Source: Edwardsiella ictaluri ATCC 33202 (GTDB lineage Bacteria; Pseudomonadota; Gammaproteobacteria; Enterobacterales; Enterobacteriaceae). From it: a DNA stretch of 64,000 nucleotides. Below the pieces are notes generated by a model. The model was given only the letters and a program-made list of their open reading frames with translations, was not told where the DNA came from and did not search any database. Numbering within the stretch: position 1 is the stretch's first letter; the number at the start of each line of letters is the position of its first letter. The stretch covers positions 1 to 64,000 of the forward strand of contig NZ_AFJI01000088.1 in assembly GCF_000264785.1 (NCBI RefSeq), written 5' to 3'. The translations under genes and the position numbers were made by a program. Of this stretch, positions 43,513 to 52,833 are shown in pieces.

Positions 43513-43774
43513 GGTGTTATGCAGTGCCTACGATGGCGGCGTTATTTTTCTTGCGGGTGATGTTTTTTGTCTCCGCGGGGAAAAAAGCACATCGTCCCAT
43601 GGTGTGCAGCGGGGGATCGCTACCATAAAATAGTATTTTCATCATATTTATCTTCAAGATGGCTCTTTTATGTGGAACGCCAGCAAAAAGATTTTTTGAT
43701 AGGGTTAATGAGAGAAGGGGCAGTCAGCTTATGTGGCTGAAACGGCACACCGCAGGCACGGTGCGCCACGGACA

Positions 43775-45100
43775 TTAGGCCAGAGAGCCCCACATGTCGT
43801 ACTCATCGGCATTTTCGATGGTGACATTGACGATGTCGCCCGGTTTCACGCTGCGCTCGCCATTCAGATAGACCACGCCGTCGATCTCCGGCGCATCGGC
43901 CATGCTGCGGCCTATGGCGCCTTCCCCATCGACCTCGTCGATGATCACCGGCAGCGTCAGCCCCACCTTCTCTTGCAGCCGCTCGGCGGAGATCTGCTGC
44001 TGCAGCTGCATAAAGCGATCGAAGCGCGCCTGCTTGATCTCGTCGGGTACCTGATCGGGCAGTTCGTTGGCGGCGGCGCCTTCAACCGGGCTGTACTGGA
44101 AGCAGCCGACGCGATCCAGGCGAGCCTCGCGCAGGAAGTCCAGCAGCATCTGGAAATCCTCTTCCGTCTCGCCGGGGAAGCCGACGATAAAGGTCGAACG
44201 CAGGGTCAGCTGCGGGCAGATCTCGCGCCAGCGTTTGATCCGCTCCAACGTGCGCTCAACGGCGCCGGGGCGCTTCATCAGCTTCAGAATACGTGGGCTG
44301 GCGTGCTGCAGCGGGATATCCAGATAGGGCAGCAGCTTGCCCTGTGCCATCAGCGGGATAACGTCATCCACGTGCGGGTAGGGGTAAACATAGTGCAGGC
44401 GGATCCAGACTCCCAGCGTCGCCAGCTGTTCACACAGGCTGAGCATGCTGGTTTTGACCGGCTGACCGTTCCAAAAGCCGGTGCGGTGCTGGATATCCGC
44501 GCCGTAGGCAGCGGTATCCTGCGAGATGACCAGCAGCTCACGGACGCCGGAGTCGGCCAGACGCTTGGCCTCGTCCAGTACAGAGCCGATGGAGCGGCTC
44601 TCCAGATCGCCGCGCAGGGAGGGGATAATGCAGAACGCGCAGCGGTGGTTACAGCCCTCCGAGATTTTCAGATAGGCGAAATGCTTGGGTGTTAGCTTGA
44701 CGCCCTGTTCCGGAACCAGGCTGGTGAAAGGGTTGTGCTGCGGTTTGGCCACGTATTTGTGCACGTGGTGCAGCACCTGCTCATAGCTGTGCGGCCCGGA
44801 GATCTCCAGCACCTTGGGGTGGACCTCCCGGATCTGGTTCTCTTTGGCGCCCAGGCAGCCAGTCACGATGACTTTCCCGTTTTCATGCAGCGCCTCGCCG
44901 ATGGCCTCCAGAGACTCCTGTACCGCGCTGTCGATAAAGCCGCAGGTGTTAACGATCACCAGATCGGCATCTTCATAGGTAGGCACCACCAGGTAGCCTT
45001 CGGTGCGCAGCTCGGTCAGGATACGTTCGGAGTCGACCAGGTTTTTCGGGCAGCCGAGGGAGACGAAACCGATTGTCGGTTGGCGGGATTGATTGCTCAT
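43775..45100 (-). CDS. rimO: Ribosomal protein S12 (Asp89) methylthiotransferase
   Basis: A 441-residue radical-SAM enzyme that beta-methylthiolates Asp89 of ribosomal protein S12. The N-terminal MTTase domain has three cluster-binding Cys (SLGCPKN, VNTCGF and GCLGAKE). The radical-SAM motif is CNHRCAFC, and a C-terminal TRAM domain follows. Blocks such as [17 protein letters not shown] and [20 protein letters not shown] match E. coli RimO closely. I used [11 protein letters not shown] at 45100 by homology; an ATG five codons earlier is also open. Confidence 0.97.
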   Translation of the reverse strand: MSNQSRQPTIGFVSLGCPKNLVDSERILTELRTEGYLVVPTYEDADLVIVNTCGFIDSAVQESLEAIGEALHENGKVIVTGCLGAKENQIREVHPKVLEISGPHSYEQVLHHVHKYVAKPQHNPFTSLVPEQGVKLTPKHFAYLKISEGCNHRCAFCIIPSLRGDLESRSIGSVLDEAKRLADSGVRELLVISQDTAAYGADIQHRTGFWNGQPVKTSMLSLCEQLATLGVWIRLHYVYPYPHVDDVIPLMAQGKLLPYLDIPLQHASPRILKLMKRPGAVERTLERIKRWREICPQLTLRSTFIVGFPGETEEDFQMLLDFLREARLDRVGCFQYSPVEGAAANELPDQVPDEIKQARFDRFMQLQQQISAERLQEKVGLTLPVIIDEVDGEGAIGRSMADAPEIDGVVYLNGERSVKPGDIVNVTIENADEYDMWGSLA

Positions 45101-45277
45101 AGCGTAAAAATTCATCGTGTCTGGTTATGATAGGGCAGGGATTTTACAGCGCTCTGCGTTGAAATTGTACCGCTATTTATCCTGATGGCTCGACGTACGC
45201 CTTTCCGGCCTCACCGTGCGTTTCGCGTCGTGTACGGATTGCCGTCGTCGGCCCGATCAGATATCGTCTGGGAGGGC

Positions 45278-46434
45278 TAAATAGCTGCGCCGAATAGCGC
45301 TACACTTTTGCCAGCCCATGTTTACCTCCGGGGAATGGAGTGACGGTTTCCATAAAATGACGAACCTTTTTCAACAGTTGCCACATTGAACGGTACTGAT
45401 GATTACGCGTTATCGTGTCGTGAAGCGCCTGCCATAGCCGCTCAGCATGATTCACCCACGGCGAGTAAACTGGCGGGTAAATCACCCTGAACTTCGGATT
45501 TTGCTTCAGCCAGCGCTGCGTTTCCCGGCTTTTATGGATAATGTAGTTATCCACGATCAGCGTGATGGTTTTTGCCCGCCGTTACATCGCTTTACGCTGC
45601 TTCAGCAACTTGATGAATAGTACTGAACTTTTGCTGTTGCCGCCCACGTAGCTGACTTTGCCCGTTCCGCAGTGCAGTGCTCCGGCCAGAGAGTATTTTT
45701 CGTTCTGTCCTGGTGTTACCACCCGTTTTTGCTGCCCGCGTAGCTGCCAGCCCGCACCGATTTTGGGATTAAGATGGATATCTACCTCATCTTCATAAAA
45801 TACCGGATGCTCTGCGCTGCATTCGTTCAGTGCTTTGTGGATTGCCACCATCTTTTCATCCTTATGCGGGTCACGGCTACGCAGGGTTGGTGCTGCCCTG
45901 CGCCACACCAGACCCGCAGACGGCAACCGGTGGCGAACAGTTCCGGCATGTCACTGGAAACCGGTTATCTCATTGATTTTTATTGTCATAAGTTCTGTAC
46001 TCCAGCGTGAACGCTGGTAGTCAAAATCGCCGGGAGCGTGTTTTACCAGCTCACGTAACAGCGAGCAGATATGCTCGAACGGCCAACGGCGGGAGCGCCC
46101 GGCGGGTAATGATTTCAGTCCTTCAATACCCGACAGTGTAAACCAGTTAATCCAGCGTCCCAGCGATGAGCGGGCGCAGCAGAGCGTTCTGGCAACGTCG
46201 CTGACACGGTCGCCCCGATGCAGCATCAACATGGCGGTCAGCCTGCGGGCATGATTTTTGTCACGCGTTTTATGGATAGTTTTCTGCATCAAGCGTCGGT
46301 CAGTTCGGGGAATGGGTGCTATGATCGGCACTGCTCAGTCCGGTTGGTGATTTTGATTGGTTTAGCGATTGATCAGATCGCACAATCCGGGCTGAGTTCC
46401 CTCAACGTGATCTACTATTCCGCACAGCTATTTA
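45278..46434 (-). mobile_element. IS630-family element, copy A (inactive)
   Basis: About 1.15 kb bounded by TA at 45278-45279 and TA at 46433-46434, as expected from IS630 target duplication. Imperfect terminal repeats are TAAATAGCTGCGCCGAATAG (left) and, read inward from the right, TAAATAGCTGTGCGGAATAG. The transposase gene is broken. The right end abuts and supplies the stop codon of glycosyltransferase A. Almost identical to copy B. Confidence 0.9.
45300..46331 (-). pseudogene. IS630-family transposase, broken (copy A)
   Basis: Compared with the intact copy at 61655-62686, this gene has a TGA after about codon 126 and a small frame-changing deletion just after it, near 45925-45950. A TAA (in KQRKAM*) lies at about 45582. 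The remaining pieces still show the DDE catalytic blocks FYEDEVDIHLNPKIG, VDNYIIHKS and SPWVNHAERLW. Copy B carries the same TGA, frame change and TAA, so all three predate the duplication. Confidence 0.9.
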
Positions 46435-47172
46435 GCCTCTCACTTTTTTTAAAAACATTCGTCTAATTAGTTTATGATATATTTTTATCACTGAGTTTTT
46501 TCTATCAAGGCTTTTCCTTTTATGCTTTTGTGCATCGCTCTTGAGCTGTCGCTCCTTTTCTATCGTTGATGTCTGTTTATCCACGTCATGGGAGAGGATG
46601 AGATCAGTATTAAGGGAGTAAGCACGAACAAAGCGCGTGAAGTAGAAGTAGCGCCAGGCATCTGCCTCTACCCTGACAGGAGTGTTGAGGGTAAGCAGGG
46701 TGCGCGCCGCCTTATTGGTTATCACATAGCCATGCGTCAGCGTCGGGGTATTGGATTCATAAAAAATATAGTCATCAGACAACGTTATCAGTTTATTTTT
46801 ATAAATATATTCAGTTTTATATAGCAATAGTGCGATATTATCTTCTTTACTTATCCTCTTTTCTATCAGCGCAATCACATGGGCTGTATCGTTGTGCAGG
46901 ATAGCATCATCTTCAAGAATGAGTGCAAAAGGGAGTTGCTCTGCGATGATCCGCTGATAGAGCGAGTTATGACTGAGCGCACAGCCCATTTCGCCACGGC
47001 TTAAGTAGGAACGTGCATCGGCGTCGATAAAGCTATCCAGATCGCTATCGGTTAAATCAATGCCGCATACAGCATCAATTATTTCAAATTTAATCCTGAG
47101 TCGTTTACACTGCCGTTGTATTGCATTCTTTTTTTGAATATCATGCTTTAGATTTATAATAAATACCTGCAT
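46432..47172 (-). CDS. Family-25 glycosyltransferase A (LPS/LOS type)
   Basis: A 246-residue GT25-type enzyme. Motifs are QVFIINLKHD at the N-terminus, RGEMGCALSHNSLYQRII, the acidic LILEDDAIL and a C-terminal NTPVRVEADAW. Relatives (Lex2B, LgtB group) add galactose or glucose to lipooligosaccharide. AGGAA precedes the ATG at 47172. The gene is AT-rich. Its stop TAA is formed by the inserted IS630 end; family length suggests few or no residues are lost. A diverged sister gene lies at 50292-51035. Sugar and acceptor cannot be predicted. Confidence 0.82.
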   Translation of the reverse strand: MQVFIINLKHDIQKKNAIQRQCKRLRIKFEIIDAVCGIDLTDSDLDSFIDADARSYLSRGEMGCALSHNSLYQRIIAEQLPFALILEDDAILHNDTAHVIALIEKRISKEDNIALLLYKTEYIYKNKLITLSDDYIFYESNTPTLTHGYVITNKAARTLLTLNTPVRVEADAWRYFYFTRFVRAYSLNTDLILSHDVDKQTSTIEKERQLKSDAQKHKRKSLDRKNSVIKIYHKLIRRMFLKKVRG

Positions 47173-47444
47173 GCTGATTCCTGTAAAATATCCCAATCAA
47201 AGCTGGAGGGTACCCAAGTTTAATAATTAAATCTACATTTTGAGATATTGTATTTTTTAATATTTAATTGTTTTATGTTAAATTACAAATGCTTTATTTT
47301 TAACTATATTAAGCCTTTATCAAAAAAGGAGTTGTTATTAATAAAAAATGATCATTTCTGTGCTTTGTTAATGAGTGACTCTGACCAAAAATCCTGCACC
47401 ATTCAGAAACAGGATTTTTGGTCAGAGTCAGGGAAGCAAACATA

Positions 47445-47945
47445 TCACCTGAACAATTTCGACAGGTACCATTTTAAATATAAATATACGCTTTCTGGAT
47501 TTTTAGTCGGGATTCTACAATCCCTTGCATCACGTTCATTATGCTCAAGAAATGCCAAGATATCACCTTTTTGATAAGCTTTTTCTTTAGATGTGATTGT
47601 TGTGCATGTGATGTCATCATACCTTTTGTATTCAGGGTCCCATCCATGCCATGTAATCTCATACCGATATTTGCTTTTACCATACTCATCACTATGATTT
47701 ATTTTATGCGTATTTTTTATTTTTGCCTTAAAATATATCGTTGTATTATAGTAGTAATGATAATTGTGATAGCTTACGTATCTGGGAGCTGGCGTATCAT
47801 CATAGAAACACCAAACTATTAAAAATATAAATGCAAGTATAATGATAGCTGCAATGTAGTCCGTAATACCATCATTAAATTTAAGTTCAATTTTTTGTTG
47901 TCCCTGCGCTCTTATCTCTTGCTTTTTCCTGCTACGTTTTCCCAT
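47445..47945 (-). CDS. Hypothetical single-pass membrane protein
   Basis: A 166-residue protein I do not recognise. It has a basic N-terminus (MGKRSRKKQEIRAQGQQK), one hydrophobic helix (about residues 30-48), then an aromatic- and His-rich stretch (YHNYHYYYNTTIYF). A soluble C-terminal domain follows with ITWHGWDPEYKRY and two Cys. The arrangement suggests a membrane-anchored protein with a periplasmic domain. It is very AT-rich and lies in unit A of the duplicated island only. GGAGAC lies about 11 bases before the ATG. Confidence 0.6.
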   Translation of the reverse strand: MGKRSRKKQEIRAQGQQKIELKFNDGITDYIAAIIILAFIFLIVWCFYDDTPAPRYVSYHNYHYYYNTTIYFKAKIKNTHKINHSDEYGKSKYRYEITWHGWDPEYKRYDDITCTTITSKEKAYQKGDILAFLEHNERDARDCRIPTKNPESVYLYLKWYLSKLFR

Positions 47946-48121
47946 GCGGACATGTCTCCATTTTAACCCTTTGATTAAATCTAATTTATATGAAATTATA
48001 TCTAATATGATCGTGTTAGGTGGTATAGTTAATCACAATAAGTACAGGGGCTTCCGTTATTTAATTTATTATGTGAGACCTTACTCAGCAAATCAACCAC
48101 TAACTGGGTCATGACTCAAAT

Positions 48122-48532
48122 TTAGTGGTAATGGTTGATTGTTAGATACCAGCCGATGACCTTATCGTGCATTTCTTCTGATTTGGAGAAGCAGATTGTC
48201 CTTCGGGTAAGCCGTTTGAGATGAGTTCGCAGATTCAAGTTATGGCGTTCTATGCGTTGGGTATATTTCTTGCTGACTACATGGTGAGCTGGATCCAGCA
48301 GCGTCCGGTATACCGGCCAGGCATCGGTCATGTAGAAGGCAATATTAAATTTTCTCACTAACGCTAGAATCCGCTGTAACGTCAACGCATTTCGAGGGCT
48401 CAAAGACATGAGCAAGAACCCGCTTTCGAATACGGTCATACGCATAGAAGAGCCAGCGAGGATTGCTCTTACAACGAACGAATGACCACTGTTCATCAGC
48501 TTCACAGCAGATAACGACTTCGGCTCCCGGCT
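48122..48532 (-). pseudogene. insB: IS1-type InsB transposase part, frameshifted (copy 1)
   Basis: After the A6C shift the frame reads through [24 protein letters not shown] and then is broken by an extra base at about 48400. Copy 2 reads HLFGPRNTLT at this point, showing the original frame. The remainder, including MTDAWPVYRTLL, YTQRIERHNLNLRTHL and the ending GWYLTINHYH, continues in another frame. The transposase is therefore inactive. Confidence 0.85.
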
Positions 48533-48820
48533 CTACGTGTTGCGCTCGCTGTCTCGGTTCCAGTTTTTTAGATGGCGGAGGACAGTATTGAGGCTGATAT
48601 CAAGAACCCGTGCCGTGTCACGACATCCGGAGCCGTTCATTGCCATAGCAATAATGGATTGATGGGTGTTGGGTTTAGCTGCGTTATATTGAAAGTTGAG
48701 CTGGAAGGTTTTCAGGCAGAGCTTGCAGCGATAGAGCTGAGCGCCAGAAGTGGAGTGACCATTAAGGATAACTCCCTGAGTTTTGGTGCAGCGGGGGCAA
48801 ACCACATCAATCTTTGCCAT
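48533..48820 (-). CDS. insA: IS1-type InsA DNA-binding protein
   Basis: A 95-residue protein with two zinc-finger Cys pairs (CPRC and CKLC) and a helix-turn-helix. It resembles IS1 InsA through [22 protein letters not shown] and [10 protein letters not shown]. Near its end the A6C heptamer (48563-48569 on the minus strand) marks the programmed -1 frameshift that joins insA to insB in IS1. In IS1, InsA alone acts as a repressor. Confidence 0.85.
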   Translation of the reverse strand: MAKIDVVCPRCTKTQGVILNGHSTSGAQLYRCKLCLKTFQLNFQYNAAKPNTHQSIIAMAMNGSGCRDTARVLDISLNTVLRHLKNWNRDSERNT

Positions 48821-48868
48821 TTCTTATCCAAAACGAGGATAATACCACTCCACTAATTTGGAGTCACT

Positions 48869-49137
48869 GCCCTTTTTTGCTTAATCAACCCAGTAGTTTG
48901 ATACCTTCACCTTATTTTTCCTATGTTGTTGACATGACAAAATAAGGTGGTTGCAATAGTTACCACTTAACCATGGCCGCATGAACGGTCACTCGGTGAG
49001 TAGGCCTGCTTTGCAGGTTTTGCTCTTTAATAATATGAGACGGATTCGGAGAGTTATTATCACCTATCATAAAAACAAGGTGATCAATGATGCCATTGAG
49101 TACGCAATTTTTTGTGGATGGTCATATCTTCCACGCC
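48869..49137. other. Spacer between the two repeated units
   Basis: About 270 bases with mixed composition separating IS1 copy 1 from IS630 copy B. I see no gene, tRNA or clear repeat. Confidence 0.35.
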
Positions 49138-50294
49138 TAAATAGCTGCGCCTAATGCCGCTACACTTTTGCCAGACCATGTTTCCCTCCGGGGAATGGAG
49201 TGACGGTTTCCATAAAATGACGAACCTTTTTCAACAGTTGCCACATTGAACGGCACTGATGATTACGCGTTATCGAGTCGTGAAGCGCCTGCCATAGCCG
49301 CTCAACATGATTCACCCACGGCGAGTAAACTGGCGGGTAAATCACCCTGAACTTCGGATTTTGCTTCAGCCAGCGCTGCGTTTCCCGGCTTTTATGGATA
49401 ATGTAGTTATCCACTATGAGCGTGATGGTTTTTGCCCGCCGTTACATCGCTTTACGCTGCTTCAGCAACTTGATGAATAGTACTGAACTTTTGCTGTTGC
49501 CGCCCACGTAGCTGACTTTGCCCGTTCCGCAGTGCAGTGCTCCGGCCAGAGAGTATTTTTCATTCTGCCCCGGTGTTACCACCCGTTTTTGCTGCCCGCG
49601 TAGCTGCCAGTCCGCACCGATTTTAGGATTAAGATGGATATCTACTTCATCTTCATAAAATACCGGATGCTCTGCGCTGCATTGGTTCAGTGCTTTGTGG
49701 ATTGCCGCCATCTTTTCATCCTTATGCGGGTCACGGCTACGCAGGGTTGGTGCTGCCCTGCGCCACACCAGACCCGCAGACGGCAACCGGTGGCGAACGG
49801 TTCCGGTATGTCACTGGCAACCAGTTATCCCATTGATTTTTATTGTCAGAAGTTCTGTACTCCAGCGTGAACGCTGGTAGCAAAAATCGCCGGGAGCGTG
49901 TTTTACCAGCTCACGTAACAGCGAGCAGATATGCTCAAAAGGCCAGCGCCGGGCTCGTCCGGCAGGTAGTGATTTCAGTCCTGCAACACCCGACAGCGTG
50001 AACCAGTTAATCCAGCGTCCGACGGAGGAACGGGCACAGCAGAGCGTTCTGGCAACGTCGCTGACGCGGTCACCCCGGTGCAGCATCAGCATGGCGGTCA
50101 GCCTGCGGGAATAATTTTTATCATGCGTTTTATGGATAGTTTTCTGCATCAGGCGTCGTTCGTCACGGGGAATTGGTGCTATGATCGGCATCGCTCAGTC
50201 CGGTTGGTGATTTGTTTTGATTTGGCAATTGATCAGATCGCACAATCCGGGCTGAGTTCCCTCAACGTGATCTACTATTCCGCGCAGCTATCTA
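49138..50294 (-). mobile_element. IS630-family element, copy B (inactive)
   Basis: A 1.15-kb element bounded by TA at 49138-49139 and 50293-50294, of the same length as copy A. Left end TAAATAGCTGCGCCTAAT, right end read inward TAGATAGCTGCGCGGAAT. It is nearly identical to copy A throughout. Its right end abuts glycosyltransferase B and supplies its TAG stop. Confidence 0.9.
49160..50191 (-). pseudogene. IS630-family transposase, broken (copy B)
   Basis: This has the same three lesions as copy A: TGA after the GCQ codons, the adjacent frame-changing deletion, and TAA after KQRKAM. A few further substitutions distinguish the two. The DDE blocks are still visible in separate pieces. It could be moved only if a transposase is supplied in trans. 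Confidence 0.9.
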
Positions 50295-51035
50295 GTTCTG
50301 CCTTATTTTTTTTAGAAATGGCCGTCGGAAGATTTTATGATAAAATTTCACAAACGAATTTTTTCGGTCAATATTTTCTCTTAACGAGATCTGTCGTGGT
50401 GAGCGAGATAGGCGTTCTTCCTCTATTGTCGAGTTTTCCTTGGATTGATCCCGTGAGGTAATTAAGTCAATATTAAGTGAATATGAGCGAATATTTTTTT
50501 CAAAATAAAAATTACGCCAGGCATCCGCCTCGAGTCTAACTGGGGTATTAATTTCTGTAATTAAACGAGCGGTTTTGTTAGTGACCACATAGCCATGTGT
50601 ATATGTTGGCGCGTTCGATTCATAAAGACTATATTTTTCAGATAACTTTATTTCTTTGTTGCTGTATACACAGTTCGTTTTATACAACAGGTATGCATGG
50701 CTTTTTTCTTTATCTATAACGTTTTCGATAGCGTGAATAACCTCACTGAGGTCATCATGTAATATGGCATCATCTTCGAGAATTAACGCGTATGGAAGGT
50801 CTTCTGATATTATTTTTTGATATATACGCAGATGACTAAGGGAACAACCTATCTCACCTTTTGTTAAATATATTTGAGCATCTTTGTCAATTAAATGGTC
50901 TATCTCTGTAGCGCTGAGATCGATGCCAGAGACCGCCTCGATAATTTCATGGCTGATGTTTAATTGGTCGCACTCATTTATTATTTCGTGCTTCTTCTGA
51001 AGATCTCTTTTTAAATTTATAATAAATACTTTCAT
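50292..51035 (-). CDS. Family-25 glycosyltransferase B (LPS/LOS type)
   Basis: A 247-residue sister of glycosyltransferase A, with about half of the positions identical by eye. Motifs are [37 protein letters not shown] and [11 protein letters not shown]. Stronger divergence lies between residues 100 and 130 and near the C-terminus. The Shine-Dalgarno is weak. The TAG stop comes from the end of IS630 copy B. It is very AT-rich, like its sister, which suggests foreign origin. Both would act on the outer-core or O-antigen part of LPS if expressed. Confidence 0.82.
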   Translation of the reverse strand: MKVFIINLKRDLQKKHEIINECDQLNISHEIIEAVSGIDLSATEIDHLIDKDAQIYLTKGEIGCSLSHLRIYQKIISEDLPYALILEDDAILHDDLSEVIHAIENVIDKEKSHAYLLYKTNCVYSNKEIKLSEKYSLYESNAPTYTHGYVVTNKTARLITEINTPVRLEADAWRNFYFEKNIRSYSLNIDLITSRDQSKENSTIEEERLSRSPRQISLRENIDRKNSFVKFYHKIFRRPFLKKIRQN

Positions 51036-51128
51036 TTGTAGTTGTGTTTTTTAAATTTGATTGCACATGATACATTTTACATCTAATTAAATCCAGATTT
51101 TTATCATATGATCGGGTTTTTGGATCAT

Positions 51129-51886
51129 GGTTCCAACTTAGTGGTAATGGTTGATTGTCAAACACCAGTCAATGGCCTTATTGCGCATTTCTTCTGATTT
51201 GAAAAGCAGATGGTCCTTCGGGTAAGCCGTTTAAGATGAGTCCGCAGATTCAGGTTATGGCATTCTGTGCGTTGAGTCTATTTTTTGCTGACTACATGGT
51301 GAACTGAATCTAACACCGTCCGGTATACCGGCCAAGCGTCGGTCATGTAGAAGACAATATACAATTTTCTCAGCAAAGCCAGAATCCCTTGTAGCGTCAA
51401 CGTATTTCGAGGGCCAAAGAGGTGAGCAAGAACCCACTTTCGGATACGGTCATACGCATAGAAGAGCCAGCGAGGATTACCCTTGCAACGTATGAATGAC
51501 CACTGTTCATTCGCGTCACGGCAGATAACGACTTCAGCTTCAGGATCAACGTATTGCGCTAGTTGTTTCGGTCCCCGTTTTTTAGATGGCGGAGGACGGT
51601 ATTGAGGCTGATATCAAGAACCCGTGCCGTGTCACGACATCCGGAGCTGTTCATTGCCATAGCAATAATGGATTGATGGGTGTTGGGTTTAGCGGCGTTA
51701 TATTGATTGAACGCTGAGCTGGAAGGTTTTCAGGCAGAGCTTACAGCGATAGACCTGGGCGCCTGAAGTGGCGTGACCATTACGGATAACATCCTGAGTT
51801 TTGGCGCCGCGGGGGCAAACCACATCAATCTTTGCCATTTCTTATCCAAAGAACAAATAATACAATAACACTAATTTGGAGTCACC
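51129..51886 (-). mobile_element. IS1-family element, copy 2 (decayed)
   Basis: About 758 bases, aligning along its length to copy 1. End repeats are GGTTCCAACTTAGTG and, read inward from the right, GGTGACTCCAAATTAGTG. insA has a 4-base insertion near 51707 that stops the frame, and the first zinc-finger pair reads CPRG instead of CPRC. Further stops and shifts affect insB. It begins only 94 bases from glycosyltransferase B, whereas copy 1 is 940 bases from glycosyltransferase A. Confidence 0.82.
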
Positions 51887-52013
51887 ACCGGTTTTTGCCA
51901 TATCCGATGGTATGCTTTTGTTCAAGATAGACTCAATTTCGACGTGTCTGTTTTTGGGGACACCATATTTTTCGTCGTTATTATGTTCGATGACGCGAGT
52001 TTACTGTTAGCGC

Positions 52014-52814
52014 TTATCGGCGCATGGCCTGGCGCAGAGCGCTGGGGGTGAGGCCGTAGCGGCGGACAAAGCGGGCAGTGAAACGCGAGGGACTGGCATA
52101 GCCGCTTTGGCTGGCGATATCGCCGATGGGCGTATTCCCCGACTGCAGCGCCAGCAGCGCCTGGCCAAGGCGCACATCGTCCAGAATATCGCGAAAGCGT
52201 TTTCCTTCGGCGTTCAGGCGGCGGCGTAGGGTGGACTCGGCCATATGCAGGCGCTGGGCGATGTCGGTTGCCTGCCAGGCATAGGCGGGATCGAGTAACA
52301 GCAGTTGCTGGATCTGCTCCGTGAGACGATCGTGGCGCTCGTTAAGCAGCAGCGCGGTATGGCCGCTGGGCTGTAGCGCCAGCAGCAGACTTTCGGCCAG
52401 ATGGTTAAGCAGCGGTGGCGCCAGCGGCGCCCGCAGCGCATCCATCATGGTGTCCCACAGCAGCGTCAGCGCTGGCGTCATGGGCAGCGACAGTGAGGCG
52501 GTCGTCCCGTCGGAGGGCACCGCCTGTGGATAGTGCTTTCGAAACTGGCGTAGCAGCGCCGCGGGCAGATAGAGCATTTCGGCACGATAGTAGCCCGCGC
52601 CGGTCTGGTTGGCCATGCTCACTTCACTGCCGCCGGGGAACAGCACCAGTGAATCTCCTCCTGTCACTTCATAACGCTCGCCCCATTGGATGGTCTTGCT
52701 GCCCTGCCGAACCCGGCACAACGCCGGACTGAACAGGGTGACCCGCCGCAGCTGGTGGCTTTGGCGTGCGCTGATCTGCTGTACCGTTGGCGTGGGAGTA
52801 ACGGGATCGTGCAT
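52014..52814 (-). CDS. AraC-family transcriptional regulator
   Basis: A 266-residue regulator with an N-terminal cupin-like sensing part and a C-terminal pair of helix-turn-helix motifs. The recognition region is DIAQRLHMAESTLRRRL, followed by IGDIASQSGYASPSRFTARFVRRYGLTPSALR. The signal and targets are unknown. It lies 19 bases downstream of the ybcL-like gene on the same strand, so the two may be co-transcribed. It is GC-rich, in contrast to the adjacent island. Confidence 0.88.
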   Translation of the reverse strand: MHDPVTPTPTVQQISARQSHQLRRVTLFSPALCRVRQGSKTIQWGERYEVTGGDSLVLFPGGSEVSMANQTGAGYYRAEMLYLPAALLRQFRKHYPQAVPSDGTTASLSLPMTPALTLLWDTMMDALRAPLAPPLLNHLAESLLLALQPSGHTALLLNERHDRLTEQIQQLLLLDPAYAWQATDIAQRLHMAESTLRRRLNAEGKRFRDILDDVRLGQALLALQSGNTPIGDIASQSGYASPSRFTARFVRRYGLTPSALRQAMRR

Positions 52815-52833
52815 CTGCTGCTGTCTCCAAAAC

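Larger units (their letters stand above)
48112..48868 (-). mobile_element. IS1-family element, copy 1 (inactive)
   Basis: About 757 bases, close to the usual IS1 length. Ends contain imperfect inverted repeats around TGACTC.AAATT.AGTG. It encodes an intact InsA-like protein and an InsB-like frame with a single-base insertion. Boundaries are accurate to a few bases only; I could not define target duplications. Confidence 0.82.
45278..51886 (-). repeat. Twice-repeated module: IS630 - glycosyltransferase - IS1
   Basis: Two units lie in the same orientation. Unit A (45278-48868) is IS630 copy A, glycosyltransferase A, a 166-residue membrane protein and IS1 copy 1. Unit B (49138-51886) is IS630 copy B, glycosyltransferase B and IS1 copy 2. 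Shared order, orientation and shared IS630 lesions point to a duplication, with later loss of the extra gene from unit B or its gain in unit A. The region is AT-rich compared with both flanks. It lies between rimO and dacC, where E. coli has gstB and yliI. Confidence 0.7.

Noticed and set aside
48869..49137. Possible tRNA or attachment site in the spacer of the island
   Set aside because: No cloverleaf or T-loop sequence could be found, and no integrase gene is present.
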